Assembly: GCF_900112155.1 (NCBI RefSeq)
Contig: NZ_FOKQ01000001.1
Location: 62,001-126,000, forward strand
Length of the DNA stretch: 64,000 nt
Source of the DNA: Hominimerdicola alba
GTDB lineage: Bacteria > Bacillota > Clostridia > Oscillospirales > Ruminococcaceae
Reading direction: 5' to 3'
Shown here: one piece after another, positions 31,039 through 41,158 of the stretch
Position numbering within the stretch: position 1 is the first letter of the stretch
Layout of the letters: each line of letters opens with the position of its first letter
Program-made: the position numbers and the translations under genes
Notes under the pieces: model-generated
Told to the model about the DNA's origin: nothing
The model's input: only the letters and a program-made list of their open reading frames with translations
Database searches by the model: none

Positions 31039-34000
31039 ATGGATATGGCTGACGATAATATAACGCAGGAAATGTTCGGTGAATTTCTGAAACACTTCAA
31101 TGAATACTCGGGATTTCTTTCAGCAAGTGAGCTTCACGAGGCGGCAGCAGAACTAAAGCGGTTCACCGAAAACTATGAGCAGATAGCAAAGTTCAACAAG
31201 TGTGAGATCGAGAAAAAGCAGGCGGAAGAACGTCATATTGCCGAGGTAACTTCTATGGAGCTTCCTCTTGATTATAATAACTGTTATTCTTCCGACGAAC
31301 GTGCAGCAGGTGTATATGTGGGATCTATTTCCGACGGGCTGATACTGTCTTTGAATGACCTGAGCCGTGTGGATATAGAATACATTTCTCAGATAACAGG
31401 CAGCAGTCACAGAGAAGTGATCGAAACGCTGAAGGGTTCGATATATCAGGATCCTGAAACATGGGGAGAGTGTTTCTACAAAGGCTGGGTGACGGCGGAC
31501 GAATATCTCAGCGGTAATATCTTGCGCAAATACAAGGCAGCCGAAAGCGCAAATGAAAAGTACAACGGATATTTCGAGGATAATATCAAAGCGCTTGAAA
31601 AGATCATTCCCGTACCACTGAAAACCGAAGATATCTATGTTACACTCGGTTCGCCCTGGCTGCCCGAAAGGATAGTAGAGGATTTTATAGGTCATCTATT
31701 GGGCATTGCGGGAGCAGTGGTGAAACATGACGAAATAACAGGCTGCTGGGAGGTCACAGCTAATATCTATTTCAGCGACAACGAAAGCTATTATGGCACC
31801 AAAAGACTCAGTGCTGTGTGTATCATTGAAAATATGCTGAACATGAAACCGATAAAGGTGTATAACAGCGTACAGTCACCGCAGGATAAAAACAAAAAGA
31901 TCAAGGCGCTCAATGAAAGTGAAACTATCGCAGCTGCCGAATGTGAGAGAAAGATACGCGCTGAATTCGATAAATGGATATGGGATGATGCAAGGCGATG
32001 CAAACAGCTAAGAGATATATACAATGAAAAATTCGGCTGTATCAGACAGAGAAAATATGACGGTTCATTTTTGACTTTTCCCGGGATGTTGAGCGAAATA
32101 ACTCTTTATCCCTATCAGAAAAATGCCGTCGCTAAGATACTGTTCATGCCGAATACTCTGCTTGCTCACGAGGTGGGTTCGGGCAAAACATATATAATGA
32201 TCGCGGCAGGAATGAAGCTGAGACAGACGGGGATATCCCAAAAAAATCTGTATGTTGTGCCAAACGGTCTGGTAGCACAGTGGGAAAGCATTTTTCTTAA
32301 AATGTACCCGAACGCAAAGCTGCTTTGCGTGACACCGAAATTCTTTACAAAAACAAAACGTGAGACTGTCAAACAGCTTATCATTGATGAAGACTTTGAT
32401 GGCATCATCATGGCATACAGCTGCTTTGATATGATAGACCCCTCGGACGACTTCATTGAAAACGAGCTTAACAGACATATCGCTGCCGTAGCCGATATAC
32501 CGTATCATAAAAGAACAAAGTCTACCGAAAAATATGAGAAGAAGCTCAAAAAGCAGCTTAAAAAGCATCAGGAACAAAAGTCTGCAAAAGACAATAAAGT
32601 GCTGTATTTTGACGAGCTTGGCATAAACACGCTGTTTGTTGACGAAGCGCACAACTACAAAAATATACCCATCGAAACCAAAGGCGGGTATCTGGGTATA
32701 AACGAAAACGGTTCACTCAAATGTGTGAATATGCTATACAAGGTGCATATCGTCCAGCAACAGAACGGCGGACGTGGTGTGATAATGGCAACGGCAACGC
32801 CCATAACGAACTCGCTGTCTGACTGTTTTGCCATGCAGACCTATCTCCAGCATGGTGAACTTAAAATGCTTGGTATAGACAAGTTTGACAGCTGGCTTGG
32901 TATGTTTGCCGAGCCGAAAAACGACTTTGAGATAGATGTTGACACCTCGGGATACCGCATGGTCACAAGGCTCAGCCAATTCCACAATCTGACGGAGCTG
33001 ACAGCGCTTTTCTCGGGTGCTGCCTGCTTTCACAAAAACGATATTTCAAAGGATATTCCAAAACTAAATGGACGAACAGATTGCCTTGTTGCAAAAACGC
33101 CTGAACTTACTGCGTATCTTTCAATGATATCCGAGCGTGCCGATTGTATCCGTGAGGGAATTGTCAACCGAAAAGAGGATAATATGCTGCTTCTGACCAC
33201 CGACGGACGCAAGGCTGCTCTGGATATGCGGCTTGCAGACAGCAAGGTGAAACCGTCATGTGATATGAAAGTATACCGCTGCGCAGAGAATGTTTTTGAC
33301 ATCTATGCTTCCGATACGAGCGGCAAATGTACGCAGCTTGTTTTCTGTGATATTTCAACGCCTAAGCAGGGTTTCAACATATACGACGAACTAAAAAATA
33401 TTCTTATCCGAATGGGCATACCCTCCGATCAGGTAGCATTCATTCATGATGCCAATAATGACAAAAAGCGGAAAGCACTATTCAGTGATATGAATACGGG
33501 TAAGGTCAGAGTGCTAATTGGTTCGACTGCAAAACTCGGGACAGGTGTAAATGTGCAGACATATCTGAAAGCTGTTCATCATCTTGACGTTCCGTGGAGG
33601 CCTGCCGACATGATACAGCGTGAGGGGCGGATATTGCGGCAGGGCAACACGAACAGCGAGGTAAAGATATTTCGCTACATAACCGAGGGCAGCTTTGACG
33701 CATATTCGTGGCAGATTCTGGAGATCAAACAGCGTTTCATCACGCAGCTCATATCGGGAGAACTCTCCGAACGCAGCGGAAGTGAAGTGGACAGCGCAGT
33801 GCTTGATTATGCCGAGGTCAAAGCACTGGCAGTTGGTGATCCGATGATAAAGAAACGAGTTGAGTTTGAAAACGAGCTTTCAAAATACCGCATTTTACAG
33901 CGACAGATTACCGAGCATTACGACAGCCTTTCGGCTCGGCTGGCTGTTATTCCGAACGAAATGGACAGGCTTAATGACATTATCGAAAAAGCCGAAAGCG

Positions 34001-34431
34001 ACTTTGCATTTTTACAAGAAAACAACTGTATACCAAAGCTCGAAGAACGTCGGAAAATCCGTGATATGATACATGACGGGATAATGAAAAATGCCCGTTC
34101 CGACACGCCTCTTTTCATCTGCGAATACAGAGGTTTCAGGTTGTCTGTTCCTGCGAATATGATAGCCGAAAAACCAATTATTATTATAGAAAGGTCAGGG
34201 GCATATCGCCTTGCGCTGGGCGAAAGTCCGCAAGGCTATCTTATCAGGACAGATAATTTTCTTAATTCACTGGACGAATATGCCGAGAAACGCAGAAAGC
34301 GGATAGCTGATCTTGAAGATGAAGAAAAGTCCGCACGTTCACAGCTTGAAAACAAGGAGAGCTATTCAGATGAAATAAGGAGACTATCAAGAAAATTAAA
34401 ACTAATTGATAAAAAACTGGGAGTGAAATAA
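31039..34431 (+). CDS. SNF2/DEAH-type superfamily-2 helicase
   Basis: A 1130-residue superfamily-2 helicase-like ATPase. An N-terminal region (1-360) of unknown fold precedes helicase domain 1, with Walker A in AHEVGSGKTYI (about 375-385), and the DEAH box in FVDEAHNYKN (Asp535-His538), then MATATPITNSLSD. Helicase domain 2 ends in DVPWRPADMIQREGRILRQG (about 850-870). A coiled-coil tail follows. The pattern resembles the DEAD/SNF2-type proteins of phages and conjugative elements (DarB/antirestriction-like, without a methyltransferase part). It heads an operon with the MoxR and VWA genes (1-base gap, then 11-base overlap), so the three probably act together. Promoter: the shared palindrome. 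Confidence 0.85.
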   Translation: MDMADDNITQEMFGEFLKHFNEYSGFLSASELHEAAAELKRFTENYEQIAKFNKCEIEKKQAEERHIAEVTSMELPLDYNNCYSSDERAAGVYVGSISDGLILSLNDLSRVDIEYISQITGSSHREVIETLKGSIYQDPETWGECFYKGWVTADEYLSGNILRKYKAAESANEKYNGYFEDNIKALEKIIPVPLKTEDIYVTLGSPWLPERIVEDFIGHLLGIAGAVVKHDEITGCWEVTANIYFSDNESYYGTKRLSAVCIIENMLNMKPIKVYNSVQSPQDKNKKIKALNESETIAAAECERKIRAEFDKWIWDDARRCKQLRDIYNEKFGCIRQRKYDGSFLTFPGMLSEITLYPYQKNAVAKILFMPNTLLAHEVGSGKTYIMIAAGMKLRQTGISQKNLYVVPNGLVAQWESIFLKMYPNAKLLCVTPKFFTKTKRETVKQLIIDEDFDGIIMAYSCFDMIDPSDDFIENELNRHIAAVADIPYHKRTKSTEKYEKKLKKQLKKHQEQKSAKDNKVLYFDELGINTLFVDEAHNYKNIPIETKGGYLGINENGSLKCVNMLYKVHIVQQQNGGRGVIMATATPITNSLSDCFAMQTYLQHGELKMLGIDKFDSWLGMFAEPKNDFEIDVDTSGYRMVTRLSQFHNLTELTALFSGAACFHKNDISKDIPKLNGRTDCLVAKTPELTAYLSMISERADCIREGIVNRKEDNMLLLTTDGRKAALDMRLADSKVKPSCDMKVYRCAENVFDIYASDTSGKCTQLVFCDISTPKQGFNIYDELKNILIRMGIPSDQVAFIHDANNDKKRKALFSDMNTGKVRVLIGSTAKLGTGVNVQTYLKAVHHLDVPWRPADMIQREGRILRQGNTNSEVKIFRYITEGSFDAYSWQILEIKQRFITQLISGELSERSGSEVDSAVLDYAEVKALAVGDPMIKKRVEFENELSKYRILQRQITEHYDSLSARLAVIPNEMDRLNDIIEKAESDFAFLQENNCIPKLEERRKIRDMIHDGIMKNARSDTPLFICEYRGFRLSVPANMIAEKPIIIIERSGAYRLALGESPQGYLIRTDNFLNSLDEYAEKRRKRIADLEDEEKSARSQLENKESYSDEIRRLSRKLKLIDKKLGVK

Positions 34432-34432
34432 A

Positions 34433-35545
34433 ATGACCGAGATCAAAACATCATCAATGACTGTACAAAGTGTTGACGGAATGGTCAAACAGCTTGCAGC
34501 TGCCTATTCATCTGTTATAAATGCAGGGCTTCCTGTCAGACTGATACCTTCGGTAATGCTCTGGGGTGCGCCCGGTGTAGGCAAGTCTCAGGGTGTACGT
34601 CAGCTTGCAGAACGCATTGAAGTCACCACAGGAAAAAGTGTCATAATAACAGATGTCCGTCTGCTGCTGTTTAATCCTATTGATCTTAGAGGCATACCAA
34701 CAGTAAATGCCGAGCGCACCCTTGCGATCTGGCTGCGCCCGAAAATATTTCAGATGGACGAAAGTGAAGATGTGATAAATATACTGTTTCTTGACGAGAT
34801 CTCAGCAGCTCCACAATCGGTGCAGGCTGCTGCCTATCAGATAACCCTTGACCGTACCGTGGGCGAACATAAGCTGCCCGAAAACTGTATCGTGATCGCA
34901 GCTGGCAACAGAGTTACGGACAAGTCGGTGACTTACAAAATGCCCAGAGCACTGGCGAACCGTCTTTGTCATTTTGAGATAGAGCACAGCTTTGAAAGCT
35001 GGAAGCACTGGGCAATAGCTTCGGGTATAAATTCAAAAGTGCTGGGCTTTCTTACTTTCAGCCAAAGCAGCCTTATGTCCGATAATACAGATGACGGGCT
35101 GGCATTCACCACGCCCCGTACATGGGAAATGGTCAGCACTCTGCTGAATGTGGTCAGCGATGATATCGAAAGTATTTTTCCGATGATAGCAGGGTGTATC
35201 GGTATCGGCAAGGCACTTGAATTCCGCAGCTGGTGCAGGGTGTTTGACGAGCTGCCAGATATCGACGGGATATTCTCGGGTAAAATGCCCGATGTTCCCA
35301 AAAACACCGATGCATTATATGCGCTTACCGCCGAAATGACAGCAAGGGCGTGCAGATGTAAGGAAGATATGGAGCGTATCGCAAATTCTGTGCGCTATGC
35401 AAAAAAGCTTCCGCCCGAATTTGCGGCGATGCTGCTTCGTGATTATATGGCTTTTGAAGATGGGTTTCGCCTGAAGCTTATGTGCATACCCGAATTTACC
35501 GAATGGCTGCAAAAAAACGGGAGGTTTTTCACCGATGCAAAGTAA
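34433..35545 (+). CDS. MoxR-type AAA+ ATPase
   Basis: A 370-residue AAA+ ATPase of the MoxR/AAA_5 group. Walker A is GAPGVGKS (45-52), Walker B NILFLDEIS (Asp121, Glu122), and the sensor region AAGNRVTD is typical. MoxR ATPases act as chaperones for VWA-domain partners, here encoded by the next gene, which overlaps it by 11 bases. GGGAG precedes the ATG, one base after the helicase stop. MoxR-VWA pairs with a third, variable protein are known as ternary conflict systems; the helicase is the candidate third component. Confidence 0.85.
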   Translation: MTEIKTSSMTVQSVDGMVKQLAAAYSSVINAGLPVRLIPSVMLWGAPGVGKSQGVRQLAERIEVTTGKSVIITDVRLLLFNPIDLRGIPTVNAERTLAIWLRPKIFQMDESEDVINILFLDEISAAPQSVQAAAYQITLDRTVGEHKLPENCIVIAAGNRVTDKSVTYKMPRALANRLCHFEIEHSFESWKHWAIASGINSKVLGFLTFSQSSLMSDNTDDGLAFTTPRTWEMVSTLLNVVSDDIESIFPMIAGCIGIGKALEFRSWCRVFDELPDIDGIFSGKMPDVPKNTDALYALTAEMTARACRCKEDMERIANSVRYAKKLPPEFAAMLLRDYMAFEDGFRLKLMCIPEFTEWLQKNGRFFTDAK

Positions 35546-36992
35546 CAGGATAAGTATTTTTGTCGGACGGATAATGCGTTCAAGAATGAGAATTCTGGTG
35601 GAACACGGCTTTTACGGTATGCTGCTGATGCACCTCAGGATAATGCTTTCGTCGGAAGTGAAAAACTTCGGTACAGACGGAGTTTTTCTGTATTTCGAGC
35701 CAGATTTCCTTGACAGCATTTCAGACCGTGAACTTGACCTTGTCATGCTTCATGCGGTAACACATCTGGCGTTATCTCACCCGAAAAGAATCTCTTGTCT
35801 GTCCGACAAAAAATGTGCAGAGCTTGCTGCGGACATCATCGTTAATTCATATATTTTCGAGGAATATGGTAATGACGAGAGTATGCTCCACCTTGGCGGA
35901 AAGATACTGCCGCACAAAGCTCCCGACGGCAGCGAGGGGAATGAACATTCGCTGGAGGAACTTTATCATCTGCTTTCACCGAATAATTCTTCTGCTTCTT
36001 CGGGCTTAGCATCTGATGAAAAAAGCGGCAGGGGAAAATCAGATGATGGTTCAAAGTCGGGAAAGCAATCTGGGAACAAAACTCCCGCTTCGTCGGGCTC
36101 GGAATCAGATAAAAAAGTCGGCAACGAAAAATCAAATGATGATTCAAAGGCGGGAAAGCAATCGGGAAACAAAGTTCCCGCTTCATCTGGCTCAGAATTT
36201 GATAAAAAATGCGGTAGCGAAAAATCAAATGATGATTCAAAGTCGGGAGAACAGTCGGGAGACAGAGCTTCCAATCTATCCGAGTTTGATGACCACAGCT
36301 GTTGGCAAAAAATTTCCGATAATACATATCTTGACGAACAGTGGAGGAAGAATATCAGTGACGCTGTAAAGGCAATAGAAATACAGAATTCTACCTTTAA
36401 CTACGACGGGGTTTCGATGCTTGCCGCACGTCTTCTGAAAGATATCCGTGAACCGCAAATTGATTGGAGGCAGGTGCTGAACGAGTTCATCAAGCAGGAG
36501 ATCAACGATTATTCCTTTGAGCCGCCCGACCGTCGATTTCAGGACAGCGACTTTTTTCTTCCCGACTTCAATGTGCCCGATGACAAGATCAATAATATCC
36601 TTTTTATGATCGACGCTTCGGGTTCAATGAGCGATGATGATATCACCGATGTTTTTTCGGAAGTCAGAGGCGCAGTTGAACAGTTCAGCGGAAGGCTTCA
36701 GGGCTGGCTTGGTTTTTTCGATGCCGAGGTCACCGAGCCTGTTCGCTTTGAAGATGTTGAGAAGCTCGATATCATACGTCCACAGGGCGGCGGCGGGACA
36801 CGATTTGACATTATTTTTCAATATGTAATCGACAATATGAAAGACGAACCGCCCGTAAGCATCACCATACTTACCGATGGTATTGCCGAGTATCCCCCCG
36901 AGGATATGTGTAATGATATACCCGTGCTTTGGGTAATCAATAATGATAAAGTAGAGCCGCCGTGGGGAAAGGTGGTCAGGCTGAACGGATGA
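35535..36992 (+). CDS. DUF2201-type VWA protein with a degenerate metallopeptidase motif
   Basis: A 485-residue protein. The N-terminal domain (about 1-110) corresponds to the DUF2201 putative metallopeptidase, but the usual H-E-x-x-H reads HAVTH (residues 73-77), with Ala in place of the catalytic Glu. A low-complexity linker (about 150-260) contains 31-residue tandem repeats. The C-terminal VWA domain has the MIDAS motif DASGSMS (360-366) followed by the Thr in GGGTRF and DGIAEYPP. MIDAS-containing VWA proteins bind MoxR-type chaperones, which is the gene upstream (11-base overlap). The peptidase domain may be structural rather than catalytic. Confidence 0.82.
   Translation: MQSNRISIFVGRIMRSRMRILVEHGFYGMLLMHLRIMLSSEVKNFGTDGVFLYFEPDFLDSISDRELDLVMLHAVTHLALSHPKRISCLSDKKCAELAADIIVNSYIFEEYGNDESMLHLGGKILPHKAPDGSEGNEHSLEELYHLLSPNNSSASSGLASDEKSGRGKSDDGSKSGKQSGNKTPASSGSESDKKVGNEKSNDDSKAGKQSGNKVPASSGSEFDKKCGSEKSNDDSKSGEQSGDRASNLSEFDDHSCWQKISDNTYLDEQWRKNISDAVKAIEIQNSTFNYDGVSMLAARLLKDIREPQIDWRQVLNEFIKQEINDYSFEPPDRRFQDSDFFLPDFNVPDDKINNILFMIDASGSMSDDDITDVFSEVRGAVEQFSGRLQGWLGFFDAEVTEPVRFEDVEKLDIIRPQGGGGTRFDIIFQYVIDNMKDEPPVSITILTDGIAEYPPEDMCNDIPVLWVINNDKVEPPWGKVVRLNG
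36051..36290 (+). repeat. 93-bp tandem repeats in the VWA gene
   Basis: Units of 93 bases start at 36051 and 36144, with a partial third at 36237; each encodes SKxGKQSGNKxPASSGSE followed by xDKKxGxEKSNDD. They form a hydrophilic linker between the metallopeptidase-like and VWA domains. Copy-number variation is expected between strains. Confidence 0.85.
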
Positions 36993-37043
36993 ATATTTGC
37001 CGAAAAAATCGGTTCTTCTCATCATATCCATATCACACCTCAT

Positions 37044-37076
37044 GTTCAAAAAACTGCGCATGCCCTATGTTAATAT
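37044..37076 (+). promoter_or_regulatory. Palindrome plus extended -10 promoter, copy D (phosphatase 2 operon)
   Basis: GTTCAAAAAACTGCGC (37044-37059), 11 bases, TAATAT (37071-37076) preceded by TGT. No -35 box. Drives phosphatase 2, the unknown protein at 37975 and the CbbX-type ATPase. Confidence 0.75.
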
Positions 37077-37121
37077 AGATACAGTAAGAAAAAAATACGC
37101 TCGAAATCGGAGGTACACATT

Positions 37122-37955
37122 ATGAAACTAAAGATATTTTCCAGAAAAGACCTTATCCATGCTGTAAAGTGCCATGACATTGACAGCAAAACAGCTGTCA
37201 TCAGCTTTTATGACAAGGAAACTGAGCCTGTCAGCCTTGACGGGACGGGTGGGAGAGTGTTCAGCGTACAGCTTGATGATCTTGATAAAAGTGAGCTGAA
37301 AGATGCGTACTATCATTTTTTTGACGAAGCATCTGAGGCAGCCGAATTTGTTATAAGGGCTGTAAACGACGGATGTACGCTCATCTTTCAGTGTGAGTGC
37401 GGTATGAGCCGCAGTGCGGGTTGTGCGGCTGCCGTAACAGAGTTTTTTGAGGGCAGCAGTACAGCAATTTTTGCAGATCCGAAATACTGCCCTAACCTTG
37501 CTGTATTCCACAAAATGTACTATGCGCTGTGCTGTGCAAGGCTGAAACTTACAGACATAGATACCGATAAATACAGGAATGTTGATGTTGCTGCGGACAG
37601 GCAAGCTGCAATAAAAAGATTGCTTGCTATTATTCGTCGTGAGGTAGAACTTTCAAAAAATGAGGATCATCGCAGTGAATTGTTCGGAGCATATTTCATC
37701 ACAAATGACGGCATATCATATTCCTTTGAGGGTGGAATGGGCAGCTTTTTCACCGCGGGAAATATTGAAGAACTGCTTGAAAAATATGCAGAGGAAGACT
37801 TTCTTTTTGTATGCTACAGAATGTGGGACGATATCACGGAAGAAGATTCCGAATCGGGCAGAACATATTTCACGATGGGTAAGGTCGGTGCGCTTGAATA
37901 TTTTGAGCTCATTGATAAAAAGTATAATGTTCGGGAAGAGATCGTTTATGACTGA
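37122..37955 (+). CDS. Cysteine-phosphatase-like protein, copy 2, with C-terminal extension
   Basis: A 277-residue protein. The N-terminal half (1-140) is homologous to phosphatase 1: AVISFYDKE, LDDLDKSEL, then IFQCECGMSRSAG with Cys91 and Arg97 (C-x5-R). The C-terminal half (about 155-277) is an additional acidic domain that ends NVREEIVYD. The ATG follows TCGGAGGT. It starts the operon that also carries an unknown family gene and the CbbX-type AAA ATPase. Confidence 0.8.
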   Translation: MKLKIFSRKDLIHAVKCHDIDSKTAVISFYDKETEPVSLDGTGGRVFSVQLDDLDKSELKDAYYHFFDEASEAAEFVIRAVNDGCTLIFQCECGMSRSAGCAAAVTEFFEGSSTAIFADPKYCPNLAVFHKMYYALCCARLKLTDIDTDKYRNVDVAADRQAAIKRLLAIIRREVELSKNEDHRSELFGAYFITNDGISYSFEGGMGSFFTAGNIEELLEKYAEEDFLFVCYRMWDDITEEDSESGRTYFTMGKVGALEYFELIDKKYNVREEIVYD

Positions 37956-37974
37956 TTTCTTGAAAGGAGAAAAT

Positions 37975-39006
37975 ATGGATATTTACAGCTATTTCAATTC
38001 AAAATCTGTCGGTGAATACTGCCGCAGTATTGGACACAAATTCAATGCCTATGAAACAGGATTCATCATCAACGCGTGCAATCGTATCAGCATTGAGGAA
38101 AAACTCGATCTTTACAGAGAAATAATGGAGACCATGTCCGATGTCAGGAACGAAAGGCTGAAAAAATACACAGGCTCCGACAGCTTTTTCCATGCGCTCA
38201 AAAATGCCTTTATCCCCAGCGAGCAGACAGCATACGAGCAGCTGATACACGCTGACAGGAACGGAATGTTCTGTCAGTACGGCTGTTATCACTATAATAA
38301 TAGATTCACCGATGATACCATCTACACCTCATACGGACGTGCGTATGAGGTTTTAAAGGAGAATATATCCGACAGTGAGCCCGACGAATACCGAGGACTT
38401 TTTATCACCGCAAAAATTCCAGATACAGACAAGTATATAACAGGGCATCTCAACGATAATCTTGAAGTTAATACCCTTTGGTACAACTGTCATGAGGAGA
38501 TACCGCTTTTTGATATTCTCTGGGTGTATATCCCCACACCATTCAAAAAGGGCGATATTCTTATCCCCTGTGCGACTTTCTACCCTCCCGAGCCTATGGT
38601 GCTGAATGATATATGTTACTGGGGAAAGGACGAAGAATGGCTTGAAAAACGAAAAGTATATGCTGATTTCTCGGACATGACTGCATATGGATATTGGCTA
38701 GGTAATGATGGTCAGGTCTATGAAGAGTGTGTACATGATTATCACAATCTTGAATACTTCACAGGAGAGTTCTTCAGACTGGATCTATACAATCCAAAAT
38801 ACAAGGATCATCGTTTGCTGAAAACACTGAGCGCAGCCTTAAAAGGCGAGATAGACATTGAAGTGCTGGTGACGGCGAATAACCTTTTAAAAGCGGAGAA
38901 TGACCTGCGAAAAAACTTTCCCGCTTGGAACGCCAAATACTATGAAAAGGCAGGCATACCCGAAATGACGGAGCTGGAAAAAATGCTGAAAAAGCAACAC
39001 TTCTGA
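37975..39006 (+). CDS. Unknown family protein A (paralogue of 45780 and 46807)
   Basis: A 343-residue protein beginning MDIYSYFNSKSVGEYCRSIG. The N-terminal segment SK-[ST]-[IV]-x-E-Y-x-R-x-x-G-[YH]-K-F is shared with the genes at 45780 and 46807 (for example DSKTIREYIRKTGYKFTPAE). All three also share a central 'PFKKGD' motif: TPFKKGDIL here, LPFKKGDLV in the others. No known family, TM segment or catalytic motif is visible. GAAAGGAG precedes the ATG. It lies between a phosphatase and an AAA ATPase in one operon. Confidence 0.65.
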   Translation: MDIYSYFNSKSVGEYCRSIGHKFNAYETGFIINACNRISIEEKLDLYREIMETMSDVRNERLKKYTGSDSFFHALKNAFIPSEQTAYEQLIHADRNGMFCQYGCYHYNNRFTDDTIYTSYGRAYEVLKENISDSEPDEYRGLFITAKIPDTDKYITGHLNDNLEVNTLWYNCHEEIPLFDILWVYIPTPFKKGDILIPCATFYPPEPMVLNDICYWGKDEEWLEKRKVYADFSDMTAYGYWLGNDGQVYEECVHDYHNLEYFTGEFFRLDLYNPKYKDHRLLKTLSAALKGEIDIEVLVTANNLLKAENDLRKNFPAWNAKYYEKAGIPEMTELEKMLKKQHF

Positions 39007-39046
39007 CGGTACATACTGACAACAGGAAAACGAAACGGAGGATAAT

Positions 39047-41062
39047 ATGCAGTGCTATAAGATAAAGCTCACCCTTGATACACCACTTCTTTTTGAAGAG
39101 GGCAAGCGCAGACGCAGAGATATTGACGATGAAGCGATCAACCTTATACAGAACAGCCTGAATGATCTTAACATAAAATATTTTGGAAAGATCTGCGCTT
39201 TCGTTTATCAGAATACTAATAAGGTACTGGATTTCTGCATGATCATAAATGACAAAAGCAGCGTTGATGACTTCATGAATGAGCTGACTGAAGTTTGCGG
39301 TATCTCGGGTAAATACAATTTTGAAGAAATAACTGTCACGGCTTTTGAAAGATGTAAGCATATTTCAAATTATAGCGATTTCACTTTTGAACGTGATCTT
39401 CTTTCTCCTTATGGTCTTGAGCTGTTGACGGAAAGTTACAGAGATCCGCCTAAAGATAATTTATCCGGAATATATTCTTTGAGTGATATCAAAAAGCACG
39501 CTGTTTATGGGCTATATGCTGACAGTTTTCTCCCCGAGCTTGAGAGGATAACCATGCCTTCAAATCCGAAGAACGTATATGGTCATCCCGTTCATTATAT
39601 AGTGAAAAGCAGCTGTACCGATGATATATGCGACAGGCTGATATCTCAGCTATACAAGCACGGCAGACTGCGTTCAAAGCGTTATCTGTCATTCGGTAAA
39701 AGGGAGCTTCATCGTCATAACAGCTTTGACGAGTATTTCAAAACTGCCGTTGGCTGTACCATAGTTATTTCGCTGCATGGGCTGACGTATACTCCTGACG
39801 ATCACAAAAAAGCTGATATCCTGAGCGACAGTCTGTTTGATTCCGTAAAGAAATACAAGCGTGATACACTGGTGATATTTGCAGCAGATAACAGTAATGG
39901 TAATGACACCATTGAAAAGATACTTGCCAACAGACTTCCCGAAATGACGTTTATCGGGATAGATGAGCGTTTTGCGATGAACGATGAGGCAAAAAAGATC
40001 CTGCGTGCATATTGCAGGGAGGATAAAATCAGGGCTGACAAAGGACTGCTTTCGGCTGTAGCAACCGATACAAAATATTCTTCCAAAGATCTGAAACAGA
40101 TGTATGATACATGGTTCACCAATGCACTGAAAACCAAGGTATATCCGCAGTATTCGCAGTTCAAAAAGAACAGTCTGCTGAACAAGGATACAACACCCGA
40201 GGGCAGTGCTTACAGCAAGCTGAAAGAAATGATCGGGCTTGAAAACGTAAAGACTGTTATCGATCAGGCGGTCACATATTCAAAAATGCAGAAGCTTCTT
40301 GCAGACAGAGGTATGCCAAACGCCAAACGCTCAATGCACATGGTGTTCACGGGCGCACCAGGCACAGCAAAAACCACTGTTGCAAGGCTTTTTGCAAGAA
40401 TACTGAAAGACAATGGCGTGCTTTCCGTTGGTGATCTGTTAGAGTGCGGCAGGAGTGACCTTGTGGGAAAATACGTCGGCTGGACAGCGGTTCAGGTCAA
40501 GGAAATGTTCAAAAAGGCAAAGGGTTCTGTGCTGTTCATTGACGAAGCCTATTCGCTGGTAGACGACAAAAGCGGAATGTATGGCGACGAGGCGATAAAC
40601 ACTATCGTACAGGAAATGGAAAACAATCGTGAGGATATGATAGTGATATTTGCAGGCTACCCCGATGAGATGAGAACTTTCATCGAGCGCAATCCGGGGC
40701 TGAGATCAAGGATATCTTTCTATGTTGATTTTGAAAACTACTCCGTCACCGAGCTTTATGAAATAACAAAACTTATTGCAAAGAACAATGGCTATAAACT
40801 GTCGGCTGATGTGGAAGAAACGCTCATACCCATTTTTAAAAGAGCAATAAACAGTGATGATTTCGGCAATGGCAGATTTGCCAGAAAGCTTGTCGAACAC
40901 GCACAGCTGGCTCAGGCTGTAAGATTGTCAAAATATAAGAGTATAGAAAGTCTGACCGGTGATGATATCATCACTCTTTGCGCGGAGGATTTCTCGGATA
41001 CAGGGCTGAATATGAGCTGTGAGATCAATGATATTTCACGACGGATGGGGTTTGGAGCTTGA
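39047..41062 (+). CDS. CbbX/SpoVK-type AAA+ ATPase with a degenerate N-terminal half
   Basis: A 671-residue protein. The C-terminal half is a CbbX/SpoVK-type AAA+ module: MIGLENVKTVIDQAV, Walker A GAPGTAKT (436-443; the usual G-T-G-K is G-T-A-K), Walker B SVLFIDEAYS (Asp499), NRxDMIVIFAGYPDEM, RNPGLRSRI. The middle region (about 245-325), with TIVISLHGLTYTP and DTLVIFAADN, resembles a second AAA half without a P-loop. The first 200 residues are unknown. AAA ATPases of this type often work with a substrate protein; the unknown family protein just upstream is a candidate. Third gene of the phosphatase 2 operon; GGAGG precedes the ATG. Confidence 0.82.
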   Translation: MQCYKIKLTLDTPLLFEEGKRRRRDIDDEAINLIQNSLNDLNIKYFGKICAFVYQNTNKVLDFCMIINDKSSVDDFMNELTEVCGISGKYNFEEITVTAFERCKHISNYSDFTFERDLLSPYGLELLTESYRDPPKDNLSGIYSLSDIKKHAVYGLYADSFLPELERITMPSNPKNVYGHPVHYIVKSSCTDDICDRLISQLYKHGRLRSKRYLSFGKRELHRHNSFDEYFKTAVGCTIVISLHGLTYTPDDHKKADILSDSLFDSVKKYKRDTLVIFAADNSNGNDTIEKILANRLPEMTFIGIDERFAMNDEAKKILRAYCREDKIRADKGLLSAVATDTKYSSKDLKQMYDTWFTNALKTKVYPQYSQFKKNSLLNKDTTPEGSAYSKLKEMIGLENVKTVIDQAVTYSKMQKLLADRGMPNAKRSMHMVFTGAPGTAKTTVARLFARILKDNGVLSVGDLLECGRSDLVGKYVGWTAVQVKEMFKKAKGSVLFIDEAYSLVDDKSGMYGDEAINTIVQEMENNREDMIVIFAGYPDEMRTFIERNPGLRSRISFYVDFENYSVTELYEITKLIAKNNGYKLSADVEETLIPIFKRAINSDDFGNGRFARKLVEHAQLAQAVRLSKYKSIESLTGDDIITLCAEDFSDTGLNMSCEINDISRRMGFGA

Positions 41063-41158
41063 TATGCTGCCATATATTTTCGTGTAGTATATATCCGCTT
41101 TTCTACCCATCGTATATGATACAATATGGGTATATTAAAGATCAAGGAGGAAAAGCAT

